Source of the DNA: Microbacterium binotii
Lineage (GTDB): Bacteria > Actinomycetota > Actinomycetes > Actinomycetales > Microbacteriaceae
DNA: 64,000 bases
Assembly: GCF_021398715.1 (NCBI RefSeq)
Contig: NZ_CP090347.1
Coordinates: forward strand, 1,054,001 to 1,118,000
Direction: 5' to 3'
The notes below the pieces were generated by a model. That model worked only from the letters and a program-made list of their open reading frames with translations. It was not told the DNA's origin and searched no databases. Positions 20,711-30,232 of the stretch are shown one piece after another (position 1 is the stretch's first letter; every line of letters begins with the position of its first letter). The position numbers and the translations under genes are program-made.

Positions 20711-22039
20711 GTGGCGACGGCACTGGACAGACTGCGCGAACTCCTGATGATCGCGACGGTCTCCTACGCGGACGAGTCGCGGGTCGACACGGCGGCGTTC
20801 GACGAGTTCCACGCCGCGCTCGAGCGCCTGTATCCCCTTGTGCACGCGCGGCTGCAGCGGGAGCTCGTCGCCGGTCATGCACTCCTGTTCCGATGGCCGG
20901 GGCGTTCGTCGGAGCGACCGGTCGTGCTCATGGCGCATCAGGACGTCGTCCCCGTGGTCGAGGAGGACTGGGATCGTGATCCGTTCGGCGCGGAGCTCGT
21001 CGGTGACGGAGCCGACCAGGCGGTCTACGCGCGGGGAGCGATCGATGACAAGGGCGCGCTCGTGGCCATCCTGGAGGCCGTCGAAGAACTGCTGATGCGC
21101 GAAGTCGTGCCCGCGCACGACGTGTACCTCGCCTTCGGGCACAACGAGGAGACCGCAGGCGACGGCGCGCGCGCGATCGCGGAGGCGCTGCGCACGCGCG
21201 GTGTGCGGCCTGCGCTCGTGGTCGACGAGGGCGGTGCCGTCGTCGACGGGGTGCTTCCGGGGATCGCGCGTCCGACGGCGATGATCGGTGTCGCCGAGCG
21301 CGGCACGATGACGGTCTGGCTCACCGCGCGCGAGCAGGGGGGTCACGCATCCACGCCGCCGGCGCGTCCGGCGACGGCGCGGCTGGCACGTGCCGTCGAC
21401 CGGCTGGCCCGGCATCCGTTCCCCGTGCGGCTCGTGCCTCCGGTGCGCGCGATGCTCCGCACGCTCGCACCGCACGCGCCGAGGCCTCTCGGCACAGCCT
21501 TGCGCTCCCTCGCGTTCACGGGCCCGCTGATCGCGGGTGTGCTGGCGCGGCTGGGCCCCGAGACGAACGCCCTGGTGCGCACGACCGCGGTGGCGACCGA
21601 GCTCGAGGGTGCGCCGGGGGAGAACGTGCTGGCCGCGACGGCGCGTGCGGCGATCAACGTGCGCCTGCTCACCGGTGACACGGCCGCATCCGCCGTCGCG
21701 CGGATCCGCCGCGTCATCGCCGACGAGACGATCGAGATCGAGGTCCGCGCGGCGAGCGAGCCCTCACCCATCTCCCCGTGGCGTGGTGAGCCGTGGCGTC
21801 GCATCGCGCGCGCGATCGACTCGTCGCTGGGCAGCGAGATCGTGGCGACGCCCTACATCCAGTTGGGTGCGAGCGACAGTCGCTGGTTCACGGGGATCTG
21901 CGACAACGTCTACCGCTTCACGCCCTTCCACCTCACCCGCGCCGAGCGCGAGGCGCTGCACGCGCACAACGAGCGCATCCGCGTCGAGGTGTGGCTGCGG
22001 GGGATCGGCTTCTACCGGGACCTCATCACCGGGAGCTGA
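20711..22039 (+). CDS. M20-family metallopeptidase
   Basis: A 442-residue zinc peptidase of the M20 (carboxypeptidase PM20D1/ArgE-like) family. Metal-site motifs run in order: MAHQDVVPV (His), YARGAIDDKGA (bridging Asp), HNEETAGDGA (catalytic Glu and metal Glu) and VVDEGG, with the lid domain in the middle (about 215-330). Substrate is probably an N-acyl amino acid or dipeptide, by family only. The start is GTG 20711 with a leaderless TAGGCT promoter. Its last 14 nt overlap the end of the convergent unknown gene. Confidence 0.88.
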   Translation: MATALDRLRELLMIATVSYADESRVDTAAFDEFHAALERLYPLVHARLQRELVAGHALLFRWPGRSSERPVVLMAHQDVVPVVEEDWDRDPFGAELVGDGADQAVYARGAIDDKGALVAILEAVEELLMREVVPAHDVYLAFGHNEETAGDGARAIAEALRTRGVRPALVVDEGGAVVDGVLPGIARPTAMIGVAERGTMTVWLTAREQGGHASTPPARPATARLARAVDRLARHPFPVRLVPPVRAMLRTLAPHAPRPLGTALRSLAFTGPLIAGVLARLGPETNALVRTTAVATELEGAPGENVLAATARAAINVRLLTGDTAASAVARIRRVIADETIEIEVRAASEPSPISPWRGEPWRRIARAIDSSLGSEIVATPYIQLGASDSRWFTGICDNVYRFTPFHLTRAEREALHAHNERIRVEVWLRGIGFYRDLITGS

Positions 22040-22574
22040 GAGGGCGCGGCGCCACATCGTCGAGCGCCAGGACGAACCGCAGGATGGCGCGGCCGGTGTC
22101 CGTGATCACGGGGCCGCGCCCGAACTCCCACTCCTCGTCGCTCGCGCGGACGGTGTGGCCGCGCAGCGCCGCGCGTCGATCGAACGGTGCGGTCGTCGCG
22201 GCGTAAAGCGCGACGGCTCCCGTCACCCCGGCATCGACACGCGGGGCGACGGCGAGCGCATCGCCGAGCACCAGAAGCGCCCGGACGACGCGGGTGAGCA
22301 TGCGGATGCTGCGCTTGCGTCCCTGGCGGACGGCGACCGCGAGAGCCCGGAGCTCGTCGGGGTTGCCCCCCGCAGCGCCCGTTCCGAGGCCGGCCTCCTC
22401 GAGGAACCGGCGCGCCCTGGCGCAGTGCTCCGCGTCGTCGGACGCGGACTCGGCGAGCAGACGTGCCGCCTCATCGAGCGCATCGGCGATGGCCGCGCGT
22501 CGGTCGCCGCTCACGGCGGACTCGTCTCGGCGCTCCCTGTTGCTCAGGGGGAGACGTCCGAGGAAATCCGCCAT
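22026..22574 (-). CDS. conserved-looking hypothetical protein, 182 aa
   Basis: I do not recognise a family. The protein is mostly helical: a charged N-terminal half with ADALDEAARLLAESASDDAE, then VRALLVLGDALAVAPRVDAG as a weakly hydrophobic helix, and a C-terminal part with TVRASDEEWEFGRGP and TDTGRAILRFVLALDDVAP. No Cys, no signal peptide, no clear catalytic motif. ATG 22574 lies 6 nt after TACTGT (22581-22586 on the minus strand), a leaderless start. Codon use is like its neighbours. It overlaps the convergent M20 gene by 14 nt. Confidence 0.7.
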   Translation of the reverse strand: MADFLGRLPLSNRERRDESAVSGDRRAAIADALDEAARLLAESASDDAEHCARARRFLEEAGLGTGAAGGNPDELRALAVAVRQGRKRSIRMLTRVVRALLVLGDALAVAPRVDAGVTGAVALYAATTAPFDRRAALRGHTVRASDEEWEFGRGPVITDTGRAILRFVLALDDVAPRPLSSR

Positions 22575-22682
22575 GGATCCACAGTAGACCGTGCGCCTCG
22601 GCCTGCACCGGGAAGTTTGTCCGATGCCTCCTATGCGACTGTCACACGGCCGCAGGAAGCGGGCTGCCGCGGGCATGGCGTG

Positions 22683-22713
22683 CATAATGGCAACGGGCGT
22701 GTGACCGTGCGCA
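22683..22713 (+). promoter_or_regulatory. lacI-type gene promoter with probable autoregulatory operator
   Basis: CATAAT at 22683-22688 is a near-consensus -10. Eleven nt downstream, TGTGACCGTGCGCA (22700-22713) matches the palindrome TGTGAACGnTCACA at 11 of 14 positions. The araD promoter 1.1 kb away has the same -10-to-operator distance with a perfect version of this palindrome, which suggests the regulator binds both. No convincing -35 is seen. Confidence 0.45.
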
Positions 22714-22729
22714 CGGCCCGGGAGATCCA

Positions 22730-23746
22730 ATGAGCGACGATGCGACGGGGCGACGGCCCAGTATCCGCGATGTCGCGCGCTTGGCGGAGGTCTCCCATCA
22801 GACCGTCTCACGGGTGATCAACAACCATCCGAGCATCCGGCCGGAGACGCGCGAGCGAGTCCTCGCCGTGATGGCGCAGGTGCAGTACCGGCCCAATCGA
22901 GCCGCACGGGCGCTGGTGACCAGCCGCTCGCAGACCATCGGGATCCTGTCCGCGTCCAGCACGCAGTACGGACCGGCATCCAGCATCGCCGCCATCGAGT
23001 CCGCCGCTCGCGAGCGCGGCTACTGGGTGAGCACCGCGAACATCTCGCCCCATGACCCCGATTCGATCCCCGACGGCATCGCGCATCTGATGGCGCAGTC
23101 CGTCGAAGGTCTCGTCGTCATCGCGCCGCAGGTCCGCGTCTTCCGCGCGCTCGCCGAGCAGCACCTCGACGTGCCGTACGTCACGCTGCAGTCCACCGAG
23201 CTCGATCCGCAGCACGCGCTGTCCGTCGACCAGATCGCAGGCGCCCGCCTCGCCACGCGCCACCTGATCCAGCTCGGCCATCGCTGGATCTACCACCTCG
23301 CGGGGCCACAGGACTGGATCGAGGCGGAGGCACGGATGCGGGGCTTCCTCGAGGAGATGAGCGCGAACGACGTGCCCACCACCGCCCCCATCCTCGGCGA
23401 CTGGACCGCGGAGTTCGGCTACTACGCGGGCCGGGAGCTGCTGCGCGTGCGGGACTTCACGGCGGTGTTCGCCTCGAACGACCAGATGGCTCTGGGGCTG
23501 TTGCATGCGATCCGCGACGAGGGCCTCGATGTCCCGGGGGACATCAGCGTCGTGGGCTTCGACGACATCCCCGAATCCGCGCACTTCTGGCCGCCGTTGA
23601 CCACGGTCCGCCAGGACTTCGCCGACCTCGGCCGGCGCTGCGTCGACATCCTGCTGGGACCGGCGGACGGCTCGGATGCGGTCGTCGCTCCCATCGTGCC
23701 GGAACTCATCGTCCGGGGATCCTCCGGGCCGGTCAGCCCGATCTGA
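22730..23746 (+). CDS. LacI-family transcriptional regulator of the pentose operon
   Basis: A 338-residue repressor. Residues 11-58 are the LacI HTH and hinge (IRDVARLAEVSHQTVSRVIN, then RPNRAARAL). Residues 68-330 form the periplasmic-binding-protein-like sensor with VAIAPQ-, LATRHLIQLGHRWIYHLAGP and GDISVVGFDDIPESAHFWPP segments. It precedes araD and a sugar ABC transporter on the same strand, with operators before itself and before araD. An arabinose- or xylose-type inducer is inferred from those neighbours. ATG 22730 has GGAGATCC upstream. Confidence 0.92.
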   Translation: MSDDATGRRPSIRDVARLAEVSHQTVSRVINNHPSIRPETRERVLAVMAQVQYRPNRAARALVTSRSQTIGILSASSTQYGPASSIAAIESAARERGYWVSTANISPHDPDSIPDGIAHLMAQSVEGLVVIAPQVRVFRALAEQHLDVPYVTLQSTELDPQHALSVDQIAGARLATRHLIQLGHRWIYHLAGPQDWIEAEARMRGFLEEMSANDVPTTAPILGDWTAEFGYYAGRELLRVRDFTAVFASNDQMALGLLHAIRDEGLDVPGDISVVGFDDIPESAHFWPPLTTVRQDFADLGRRCVDILLGPADGSDAVVAPIVPELIVRGSSGPVSPI

Positions 23747-23778
23747 CGGGCGTTACCAACCCGAGATCTCTCAGCGGG

Positions 23779-23834
23779 TTGACAGGAAGCCGATCCGTGG
23801 CGTTACACTTGCGCAGCAATGTGAACGGTCACAT
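23779..23834 (+). promoter_or_regulatory. araD operon promoter and LacI operator
   Basis: TTGACA (23779-23784) is a perfect -35; TACACT (23804-23809) or the overlapping TTACAC is the -10, 18-19 nt away. Right after it, ATGTGAACGGTCACAT (23819-23834) is an inverted repeat with 6-bp arms, covering the expected transcription start. This is the typical position for a LacI-family repressor. The araD GTG follows 42 nt later with its own Shine-Dalgarno GAAGGAG. Confidence 0.8.
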
Positions 23835-23876
23835 CGATCGTCACAACGGGGTTTCGAGAGACGAAGGAGTCGACGC

Positions 23877-24632
23877 GTGTCCGCAATCGATGCCGCTCGA
23901 GGCGAGGGCTACGCCACGGGGGTGAAGACCGAGGTCGTGATCGCTCGCGTGCGTGCCGAGGTCGCAGCCCTTCACGGCGAGCTCATGCGCTACGGGCTGG
24001 TCGTGTGGACAGGCGGCAACATCTCGGAGCGCGTGCCGGGTGCGGATCTGTTCGTGATCAAGCCGTCGGGGGTCTCGTACGACGACGTGGCGCCCGAGAA
24101 GATGATCCTCTGCGACCTCGACGGAAGGGTCGTGGAAGACACCCCCGGCAGCGACCGTCAGCCCTCCAGCGACACGGCGGCGCACGCATACGTCTATCGG
24201 AACATGCCTGCCGTGGGCGGCATCGTGCACACGCACTCCGACTACGCGACGGCCTGGGCCGCGCGCGGCGAAGAGATCCCTTGCGTCATCACCGCGATGG
24301 CCGATGAGTTCGGCGGTCCGATCCCGGTCGGACCGTTCGCGATCATCGGCGACGACTCGATCGGCAGGGGCATCGTGGACACGCTCACCGATCACCGCTC
24401 GCCGGCGGTGCTGATGGCCGGGCACGGCCCGTTCACGATCGGCGCCACGGCGAGGGATGCGGTCAAGGCCGCGGTCATGCTCGAGGACGTCGCCCGCACC
24501 GTGCACCTCGCCGCCCAGCGCGGCTCGCTCACGCCGCTGCCGGAACAGGTGATCGATCGCCTCTACGAGCGCTACCAGAACGTGTACGGCCAGCACGGCG
24601 AAGCGCACCGGACTCCTCGTTCGGCAGCCTGA
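23877..24632 (+). CDS. araD: L-ribulose-5-phosphate 4-epimerase
   Basis: A 251-residue class II aldolase-fold protein. GNIS (about 44) and KPSG are the phosphate-binding loops, VHTHSDYA (about 117-124) supplies two zinc His ligands, and GHGPF near 183 the third. AraD interconverts L-ribulose-5-phosphate and D-xylulose-5-phosphate, the last step of L-arabinose entry into the pentose phosphate pathway. Start GTG 23877 has GAAGGAG upstream. The N-terminal extension of about 16 residues is longer than E. coli AraD. An L-fuculose- or rhamnulose-phosphate aldolase is the alternative, but length and motifs favour AraD. No araA or araB is in this window. Confidence 0.85.
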   Translation: MSAIDAARGEGYATGVKTEVVIARVRAEVAALHGELMRYGLVVWTGGNISERVPGADLFVIKPSGVSYDDVAPEKMILCDLDGRVVEDTPGSDRQPSSDTAAHAYVYRNMPAVGGIVHTHSDYATAWAARGEEIPCVITAMADEFGGPIPVGPFAIIGDDSIGRGIVDTLTDHRSPAVLMAGHGPFTIGATARDAVKAAVMLEDVARTVHLAAQRGSLTPLPEQVIDRLYERYQNVYGQHGEAHRTPRSAA

Positions 24633-24694
24633 AGACTTCCCCCCTACGTACAACTGAACACAGCAGACAGAGACGTCTTACGAAAGGACACACT

Positions 24695-25822
24695 GTGAAG
24701 AGCACCAAGTTCCTGTTCGCCGCGGCAACCGTTGCCGCCGGCGCGCTCATGCTCTCGGGCTGCGGCAGCAGCGCGGGCGGCAGCGGCGGGGACAGCGGCG
24801 GAGACGGCGGACTCATCGGCGTCGCCATGCCCACCAAGAGCTCCGAGCGCTGGATTCAGGACGGCAACGCCGTCAAGGAGCAGCTCGAGGCGCAGGGCTA
24901 CACGGTCGACCTGCAGTACGCAGAGGACGACATCCCCACGCAGGTCTCGCAGATCGAGAACATGATCACCAAGGGCGCCAAGGCCCTGATCATCGCCTCG
25001 ATCGACGGCACGACGCTCACCAGCGTCCTGCAGGAGGCCGCCGACGGCGACATCCCCGTCATCGCCTACGACCGCCTCATCCGCGACAGCGAGAACGTCA
25101 ACTACTACGCGTCGTTCGACAACTACAAGGTCGGCGTGCAGCAGGCCAACTCGCTGCTCAACGGCCTCGGTCTCACCGACCTCGACGGCAAGGCCGCGGC
25201 ATCCGCTCCGGCCGGCCCGTTCAACATCGAGCTGTTCGCCGGTTCGCCCGACGACAACAACGCCACGTTCTTCTGGAACGGAGCGATCGACACGCTCCAG
25301 CCCTACATCGACAAGAAGGTCCTGGTCGTCAAGAGCGGTCAGACCGACTTCCAGCAGGCGGCGACGCTGCGCTGGGACGGCGAGACGGCGCAGAAGCGCA
25401 TGGAGAACATCCTCACCTCGACGTACTCCGACGGCTCGAAGGTCAACGCGGTGCTCTCGCCCTACGACGGCATCTCGCGCGGCATCATCTCGGCTCTCAC
25501 CGACGCCGGCTACTCGGTCGGTGCCGAGTGGCCGATCATCTCGGGCCAGGACGCCGAGATCGACTCCGTGAAGGCCATCGTCGCCGGTGAGCAGTACGCG
25601 ACCATCTTCAAGGACACCCGCAAGCTGGCCGAGGTCGCCGTCAAGATGGCCTCCGCTCTGCTGAAGGGCGAGGAGCCCGAGGTGAACAACACCGAGGACT
25701 ACGACAACGGCAAGAAGGTCGTCCCGTCCTACCTGCTCGAGTCGCAGATCGTGGTCAAGGACAACATCCAGGAGGTCCTGGTCGACAGCGGCTACTGGAC
25801 CGAAGACGAGATCAACGGCTGA
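24695..25822 (+). CDS. chvE: ChvE-type sugar-binding lipoprotein
   Basis: A 375-residue substrate-binding protein of a monosaccharide ABC transporter. The signal peptide ends in the lipobox LSGC with Cys23 as lipid anchor, followed by a Gly/Ser linker. The mature domain has the ribose/xylose-binding-protein fold: [44 protein letters not shown] and [14 protein letters not shown], closest in style to ChvE/MmsE, which bind arabinose, galactose, xylose and glucose. GTG 24695 has GAAAGGA upstream. An intercistronic hairpin after it probably keeps its level above that of the membrane subunits. Confidence 0.9.
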   Translation: MKSTKFLFAAATVAAGALMLSGCGSSAGGSGGDSGGDGGLIGVAMPTKSSERWIQDGNAVKEQLEAQGYTVDLQYAEDDIPTQVSQIENMITKGAKALIIASIDGTTLTSVLQEAADGDIPVIAYDRLIRDSENVNYYASFDNYKVGVQQANSLLNGLGLTDLDGKAAASAPAGPFNIELFAGSPDDNNATFFWNGAIDTLQPYIDKKVLVVKSGQTDFQQAATLRWDGETAQKRMENILTSTYSDGSKVNAVLSPYDGISRGIISALTDAGYSVGAEWPIISGQDAEIDSVKAIVAGEQYATIFKDTRKLAEVAVKMASALLKGEEPEVNNTEDYDNGKKVVPSYLLESQIVVKDNIQEVLVDSGYWTEDEING

Positions 25823-25835
25823 TAACCGAGGATCC

Positions 25836-25864
25836 GTGCCGGGCGGCCCCGTGCCGCCCGGCAC
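25836..25864 (+). other. intercistronic hairpin after the binding-protein gene
   Basis: GTGCCGGGCGGC (25836-25847) pairs with GCCGCCCGGCAC (25853-25864) around a 5-nt loop, giving a 12-bp perfect stem 13 bp after the chvE stop and 32 bp before gguA. Such hairpins in ABC operons protect the upstream message or partly terminate transcription. No U tract follows. Confidence 0.7.
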
Positions 25865-25896
25865 ACTCCCGTCGGCGACAGGAAAGAGGAGCAACG

Positions 25897-27426
25897 ATGT
25901 CCCAGAACATCCTCGAGATGCGTGGGATCACCAAGACATTCCCGGGAGTCAAAGCGCTCTCGAACGTGAATCTCGCCGTCCAGCGCGGCGAGGTGCACGC
26001 CATCTGCGGTGAGAACGGCGCCGGTAAGTCGACGCTCATGAAGGTGCTGTCGGGTGTCTACCCCCACGGCACGTACGACGGACAGATCGTGTACAACGGC
26101 GAGGAGGTCGCGTTCCGCAACCTCCGCGACAGCGAGGCCAAGGGCATCGTGATCATCCACCAGGAGCTGGCGCTCAGCCCGTACCTGTCGATCGCCGAGA
26201 ACATCTTCCTCAACAACGAGCAGCGGGGCCCGCTCGGTCTCATCGACTGGAACGCGACGAACTTCGAGGCGGGCAAGCTCCTCGCCCGGGTCGGTCTGCG
26301 GGAGAACCCGACGACGAAGATCAACCAGATCGGCGTCGGCAAGCAGCAGCTCGTCGAGATCGCGAAGGCGCTCTCGAAGGAGGTCAAGCTGCTGATCCTC
26401 GATGAGCCGACCGCCGCGCTGAACGACGAGGACTCCGCCCACCTCCTGGATCTGATCCTGCACCTGAAGGGTCAGGGGATCACGTCGATCATCATCAGTC
26501 ACAAGCTCAACGAGATCAAGAAGGTCGCCGACACGGTCACCGTCATCCGTGACGGCAAGACGATCGAGACGATCGCGAAGAACGACGTCACCGAGGACCG
26601 CATCATCAAGGACATGGTGGGTCGCGACCTCGAGCACCGTTACCCGGATCACGAGCCCCACATCGGCGAAGAGCTGCTGCGGGTCGAGAACTGGACGGCC
26701 CACCATCCCGTCGACACCTCGCGCGTCGTCGTCGACGACGTGTCGATCACGGTGCGGGCGGGGGAGATCGTCGGGATCGCGGGCCTCATGGGCGCCGGTC
26801 GCACCGAGTTCGCCATGAGCCTGTTCGGCCACAGCTACGGGACGCGGATCTCCGGTCGGGTGTTCATGCGGGGCAAGGAGATCAAGACGCGCACCGTCTC
26901 GGAGGCCATCGACAACGGACTCGCCTACGCGACCGAGGACCGCAAGACGTACGGGCTGAACCTCATCGAGGACATCAAGCGCAACGTCTCCATGGCGTCG
27001 CTCAAGAAGCTCGAGAAGGCGGGCCTGGTCAACGACAACGAGGAGTACCGCGTCGCGAACGAGTACCGCCGCGACATGAACATCAAGGCACCCAGCGTGC
27101 TGGTCAAGACGGGGAAGCTCTCCGGCGGCAATCAGCAGAAGGTCGTGCTCTCGAAGTGGATCTACTCGGATCCCGACGTGCTGATCCTCGACGAGCCGAC
27201 CCGCGGCATCGACGTGGGTGCGAAGTACGAGATCTACACGATCATCAACAAGCTCGCCGCATCCGGGAAGGGCATCATCGTCATCTCGTCCGAGCTGCCC
27301 GAACTGCTCGGCATCTCCGACCGCGTCTACGCGCTGTCCGAGGGTCGCATCACGGGCGAGCTGCCGATCGCAGAGGCGAGCCCCGAATCCGTTCTCAAGC
27401 TCATGACCATGGAGAAGCCCCGCTGA
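25897..27426 (+). CDS. gguA: sugar ABC transporter ATPase with two nucleotide-binding domains
   Basis: A 509-residue double ATPase of the RbsA/XylG/GguA type. NBD1 has Walker A GENGAGKS (about 39-46), the atypical signature [15 protein letters not shown] and Walker [15 protein letters not shown]2 has a degenerate Walker [10 protein letters not shown] (Arg in place of Lys), signature [14 protein letters not shown] and Walker [19 protein letters not shown]. The degenerate second site is normal for this family. Insertions such as [15 protein letters not shown] are typical of GguA/MmsA. ATG 25897 follows GAAAGAGGAGC. GguB starts 24 bp downstream. It energises import of the sugar bound by ChvE. 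Confidence 0.93.
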   Translation: MSQNILEMRGITKTFPGVKALSNVNLAVQRGEVHAICGENGAGKSTLMKVLSGVYPHGTYDGQIVYNGEEVAFRNLRDSEAKGIVIIHQELALSPYLSIAENIFLNNEQRGPLGLIDWNATNFEAGKLLARVGLRENPTTKINQIGVGKQQLVEIAKALSKEVKLLILDEPTAALNDEDSAHLLDLILHLKGQGITSIIISHKLNEIKKVADTVTVIRDGKTIETIAKNDVTEDRIIKDMVGRDLEHRYPDHEPHIGEELLRVENWTAHHPVDTSRVVVDDVSITVRAGEIVGIAGLMGAGRTEFAMSLFGHSYGTRISGRVFMRGKEIKTRTVSEAIDNGLAYATEDRKTYGLNLIEDIKRNVSMASLKKLEKAGLVNDNEEYRVANEYRRDMNIKAPSVLVKTGKLSGGNQQKVVLSKWIYSDPDVLILDEPTRGIDVGAKYEIYTIINKLAASGKGIIVISSELPELLGISDRVYALSEGRITGELPIAEASPESVLKLMTMEKPR

Positions 27427-27449
27427 CGGGGCTCGCAGGAGACAACGAC

Positions 27450-28667
27450 ATGTCGAACAACGACACCGCCGCCGGGGCGACGATCAACCCGGTCGACAAC
27501 AAGGCCACCCGCTGGATCACGCACGTGCTCACCGACCTGGGCAAGAACGGCATCTTCATCGCGCTGCTCGCGGTCGTGGTGCTGTTCGCCGTCCTGACCG
27601 ACGGCATCCTGCTGCGTCCGCAGAACATCTCGAACCTGGTCGTGCAGAACGGCTACATCCTCGTGCTCGCGATCGGCATGGTGATGGTCATCATCGCCGG
27701 TCACATCGACCTGTCGGTCGGATCGGTCGCCGCCTTCATCGGCGCGGTCTCGGGCGTCTTCGCGGTGCAGTGGGGATTGCCCTGGTGGCTCGCGATCATC
27801 CTGTCGCTCGCCATCGGCGCGCTCGTGGGTGCGTGGCAGGGCTTCTGGGTCGCCTTCGTCGGCATCCCCGCCTTCATCGTGACCCTGGCGGGCATGCTCA
27901 TCTTCCGCGGGCTCGCGCTCGTGGTGCTCGGCAACGCGAACATCGGCTCCTTCCCCGACGAGTACCGCGCGCTCGGCAACGGCTTCCTCGACGGCATCTT
28001 CGGCGGCGACCCGGATGTGTTCACGCTGCTGATCGGTGCCGTCGGCATCATCGCCCTGGTCGTGCAGCAGTGGCGCACCCGTGCCGGACGCCGCAAGTAC
28101 GGACAGGATGTCGAGCCGATCGTCTGGTTCGTCGCCAAGCTCGTGCTCATCGCCGCAGCGATCGCGTTCTTCACTTACTCGCTCGCCGCGTACAAGGGGA
28201 TCCCCGTCACGCTCATCGTGCTGGCCGTTCTCGTGCTCGTCTACGGCGTCGTCATGAACCGCTCGGTCTTCGGCCGCCACATCTACGCGATCGGCGGCAA
28301 CCGCCATGCGGCGGAGCTGTCGGGTATCAAGACCCGCCGGGTCGACTTCTGGCTGTTCGTCAACATGGGACTGCTGGCAGCGCTGGCCGGCCTCATCTTC
28401 ACCGCTCGTCTCAACCTCGCCGGACCCAAGGCCGGTGACGGCTTCGAGCTCGAGGCCATCTCGGCGGCCTTCATCGGCGGCGCGGCGGTGCAGGGCGGCG
28501 TCGGAACCATCGGCGGTGCGATCATCGGTGGTCTGATCATCGGTGTGCTGAACAACGGTATGTCGATCATGGGCATCGGCATCGAGTGGCAGCAGGCGGT
28601 GAAGGGCCTCGTGCTCCTGCTCGCCGTCGCCTTCGACGTGTACAACAAGCGGCGCTCCGGCAACTGA
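27450..28667 (+). CDS. gguB: sugar ABC transporter permease, GguB type
   Basis: A 405-residue permease of the BPD_transp_2 (RbsC/XylH) family. Signature pieces are MVIIAGHIDLSVGSVAAFIG and GIPAFIVTLAGMLIFRG, and in the C-terminal half NRHAAELSGIKTRRV (coupling helix) and IGGAAVQGGVGTIGGA. About ten membrane helices; the insert at 165-235, with a charged loop QQWRTRAGRRKYGQDVE, makes it longer than RbsC and fits XylH/GguB. ATG 27450 has GCAGGAGAC upstream. It is the last gene of the araD-chvE-gguA-gguB operon, followed by a 21-bp perfect palindromic terminator. Confidence 0.93.
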   Translation: MSNNDTAAGATINPVDNKATRWITHVLTDLGKNGIFIALLAVVVLFAVLTDGILLRPQNISNLVVQNGYILVLAIGMVMVIIAGHIDLSVGSVAAFIGAVSGVFAVQWGLPWWLAIILSLAIGALVGAWQGFWVAFVGIPAFIVTLAGMLIFRGLALVVLGNANIGSFPDEYRALGNGFLDGIFGGDPDVFTLLIGAVGIIALVVQQWRTRAGRRKYGQDVEPIVWFVAKLVLIAAAIAFFTYSLAAYKGIPVTLIVLAVLVLVYGVVMNRSVFGRHIYAIGGNRHAAELSGIKTRRVDFWLFVNMGLLAALAGLIFTARLNLAGPKAGDGFELEAISAAFIGGAAVQGGVGTIGGAIIGGLIIGVLNNGMSIMGIGIEWQQAVKGLVLLLAVAFDVYNKRRSGN

Positions 28668-28677
28668 GCACCGTCAC

Positions 28678-28719
28678 CATGACGAAGGGCCCCGCCGATC
28701 GGCGGGGCCCTTCGTCATG
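28678..28719. terminator. perfect 21-bp palindromic bidirectional terminator
   Basis: 28678-28698 and 28699-28719 are exact complements with no unpaired loop bases; the stem contains GAAGGGCCCCGCCG, leaving a CCCTTCGTCATG tail side. It lies 10 bp after the gguB stop and 6 bp before the stop of the convergent monooxygenase, so it can end transcription from both sides. Confidence 0.9.
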
Positions 28720-28725
28720 TGCGTG

Positions 28726-30162
28726 TCAGCGCACGGCGAGCCGCTCGGCGATGCGTGAGGGCAGGGTGCCGTCCGCCGCGCTCGCGCCGTCGGTGAAGGC
28801 CCCGCGGTAGCGCGCGGCCGGATGCGTGTCGGCCACCCGGGCGTGGCCGGCGCCGTAGAGCGACTCGCGCAGCGTCGATCCCGCGTACTCGGTCTGTGCC
28901 CGACCGCGGCGCTGGAGCTCGGGCACGACGAACTCCACGAGATCCTCGAACGAGCCCGGTGTGATCGCGTACGCGAAGTTGAAGCCGTCGATCTCGCCCT
29001 CGTCGACCCAACGCTCCAGCTCGTCGGCGACGGTTTCGGGGCCGCCCACGATGACCGGCCCCATGCCGCCGATCGAGCGCTGCGCGACGATGTCGGCGGG
29101 GGTCCACCGGCGTTCGGGGTCGATCTTCGCCAGAGAGGAGAGCACCGAGCGAAGGCTGTCGTTCTCCACCTCTTCCAGCGGCTGGTCGGGATCCCACTGC
29201 CCGAAGTCGATGCCGGTCCAGCCGCCGTAGAACGCGAGCATCCCCTCGCCCGAGGCGTAGGACAGATAGTCCTCGTACTTGGCCTGAGCCGCCGCATCCG
29301 ACTCGGCGGTGATGACGGTGACCAGCGCGAAGGTCTTCACGTCGTCGGGGTCGCGCCCCTCCGCCGCCGCGCGCGAGCGGATGTCGCGCACGATCTCGCG
29401 TGCCTGGGCGGGGTTCGCGGGACTGATGAAGACGCCCTCGCCGTGGCGGGCGGCGAAGGCGCGACCGCGCGGGGAGGCGCCGGCCTGGAAGATCACCGGG
29501 GTGCGCTGCGGCGACGGCTCGCTCAGGTGGATGCCCGGGACGGAGTAGTACGTGCCCTGGTGGCCGATCGGATGCACCTTCGCCGCGTCGGTGTACACCC
29601 CGCGTTCGCGGTCGGCGACGACGGCGTCCTCTTCCCACGAGCCCTCCCAGAGCTTGTAGGTGACGTCGACGAACTCCTCCGCGATCTCGTAGCGGTCGTC
29701 GTGCGCGATCTGCTTGCTCAGGCCGAGGTTGATCGCGGCGCTGTTCAGGTAGCTCGTCACCACGTTCCACGCGACGCGACCCTTCGTCAGATGGTCGAGC
29801 GTCGAGAACTTGCGCGCGAGCGCATACGGCTGCTCGTACGTCAGTGCCGCTGTGACGCCGAAGCCGAGGTGCTCGGTGACGAGCGCCATCGCCGGAACCT
29901 GGAGGAACGGATCGTTCACCGGCACCTGGTCGGCGTCGCCGAGCGCCGTGGCCGCGGAGCCCCGGTACACGTCGTACGTGCCCAGCACGTCCGCGATGAA
30001 CAGCGAGTCGAACCGACCGCGTTCGAGGAGCTTCGCGAGCTCGGTCCAGTACTCGAGGTCCTTGTACGTCGTGGCCCTGCTGTCGGGGTGGCGCCAGGTG
30101 CCCGCGGACTGGTGACTGACGCACGTCATGTCGAAGGCGTTCAGGATGATGCGCTTTGCCAT
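28726..30162 (-). CDS. NtaA/SnaA/DszA-type flavin-dependent monooxygenase
   Basis: A 478-residue FMNH2-dependent monooxygenase of the nitrilotriacetate/dibenzothiophene sulfone group. Diagnostic pieces are RFDSLFIADVLGTYDVYRG near the N-terminus, GRVAWNVVTSYLNSAAINLG, WEEDAVVADRERGVYTD and PVIFQAGASPRGRAFAARH. These enzymes oxidise small organic N or S compounds using reduced flavin from a partner reductase; the quinone reductase just upstream on the same strand (70 bp) might be co-expressed but is not a flavin reductase family. ATG 30162 is chosen; the frame upstream is antisense shadow of the reductase. The substrate is unknown. Confidence 0.9.
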   Translation of the reverse strand: MAKRIILNAFDMTCVSHQSAGTWRHPDSRATTYKDLEYWTELAKLLERGRFDSLFIADVLGTYDVYRGSAATALGDADQVPVNDPFLQVPAMALVTEHLGFGVTAALTYEQPYALARKFSTLDHLTKGRVAWNVVTSYLNSAAINLGLSKQIAHDDRYEIAEEFVDVTYKLWEGSWEEDAVVADRERGVYTDAAKVHPIGHQGTYYSVPGIHLSEPSPQRTPVIFQAGASPRGRAFAARHGEGVFISPANPAQAREIVRDIRSRAAAEGRDPDDVKTFALVTVITAESDAAAQAKYEDYLSYASGEGMLAFYGGWTGIDFGQWDPDQPLEEVENDSLRSVLSSLAKIDPERRWTPADIVAQRSIGGMGPVIVGGPETVADELERWVDEGEIDGFNFAYAITPGSFEDLVEFVVPELQRRGRAQTEYAGSTLRESLYGAGHARVADTHPAARYRGAFTDGASAADGTLPSRIAERLAVR

Positions 30163-30232
30163 GCGGCGAGTCTCACACCGGCGCACGCGGGAGGCCACCG
30201 CGCCGACACGCGGCGTCATCGACGTGTGGACG

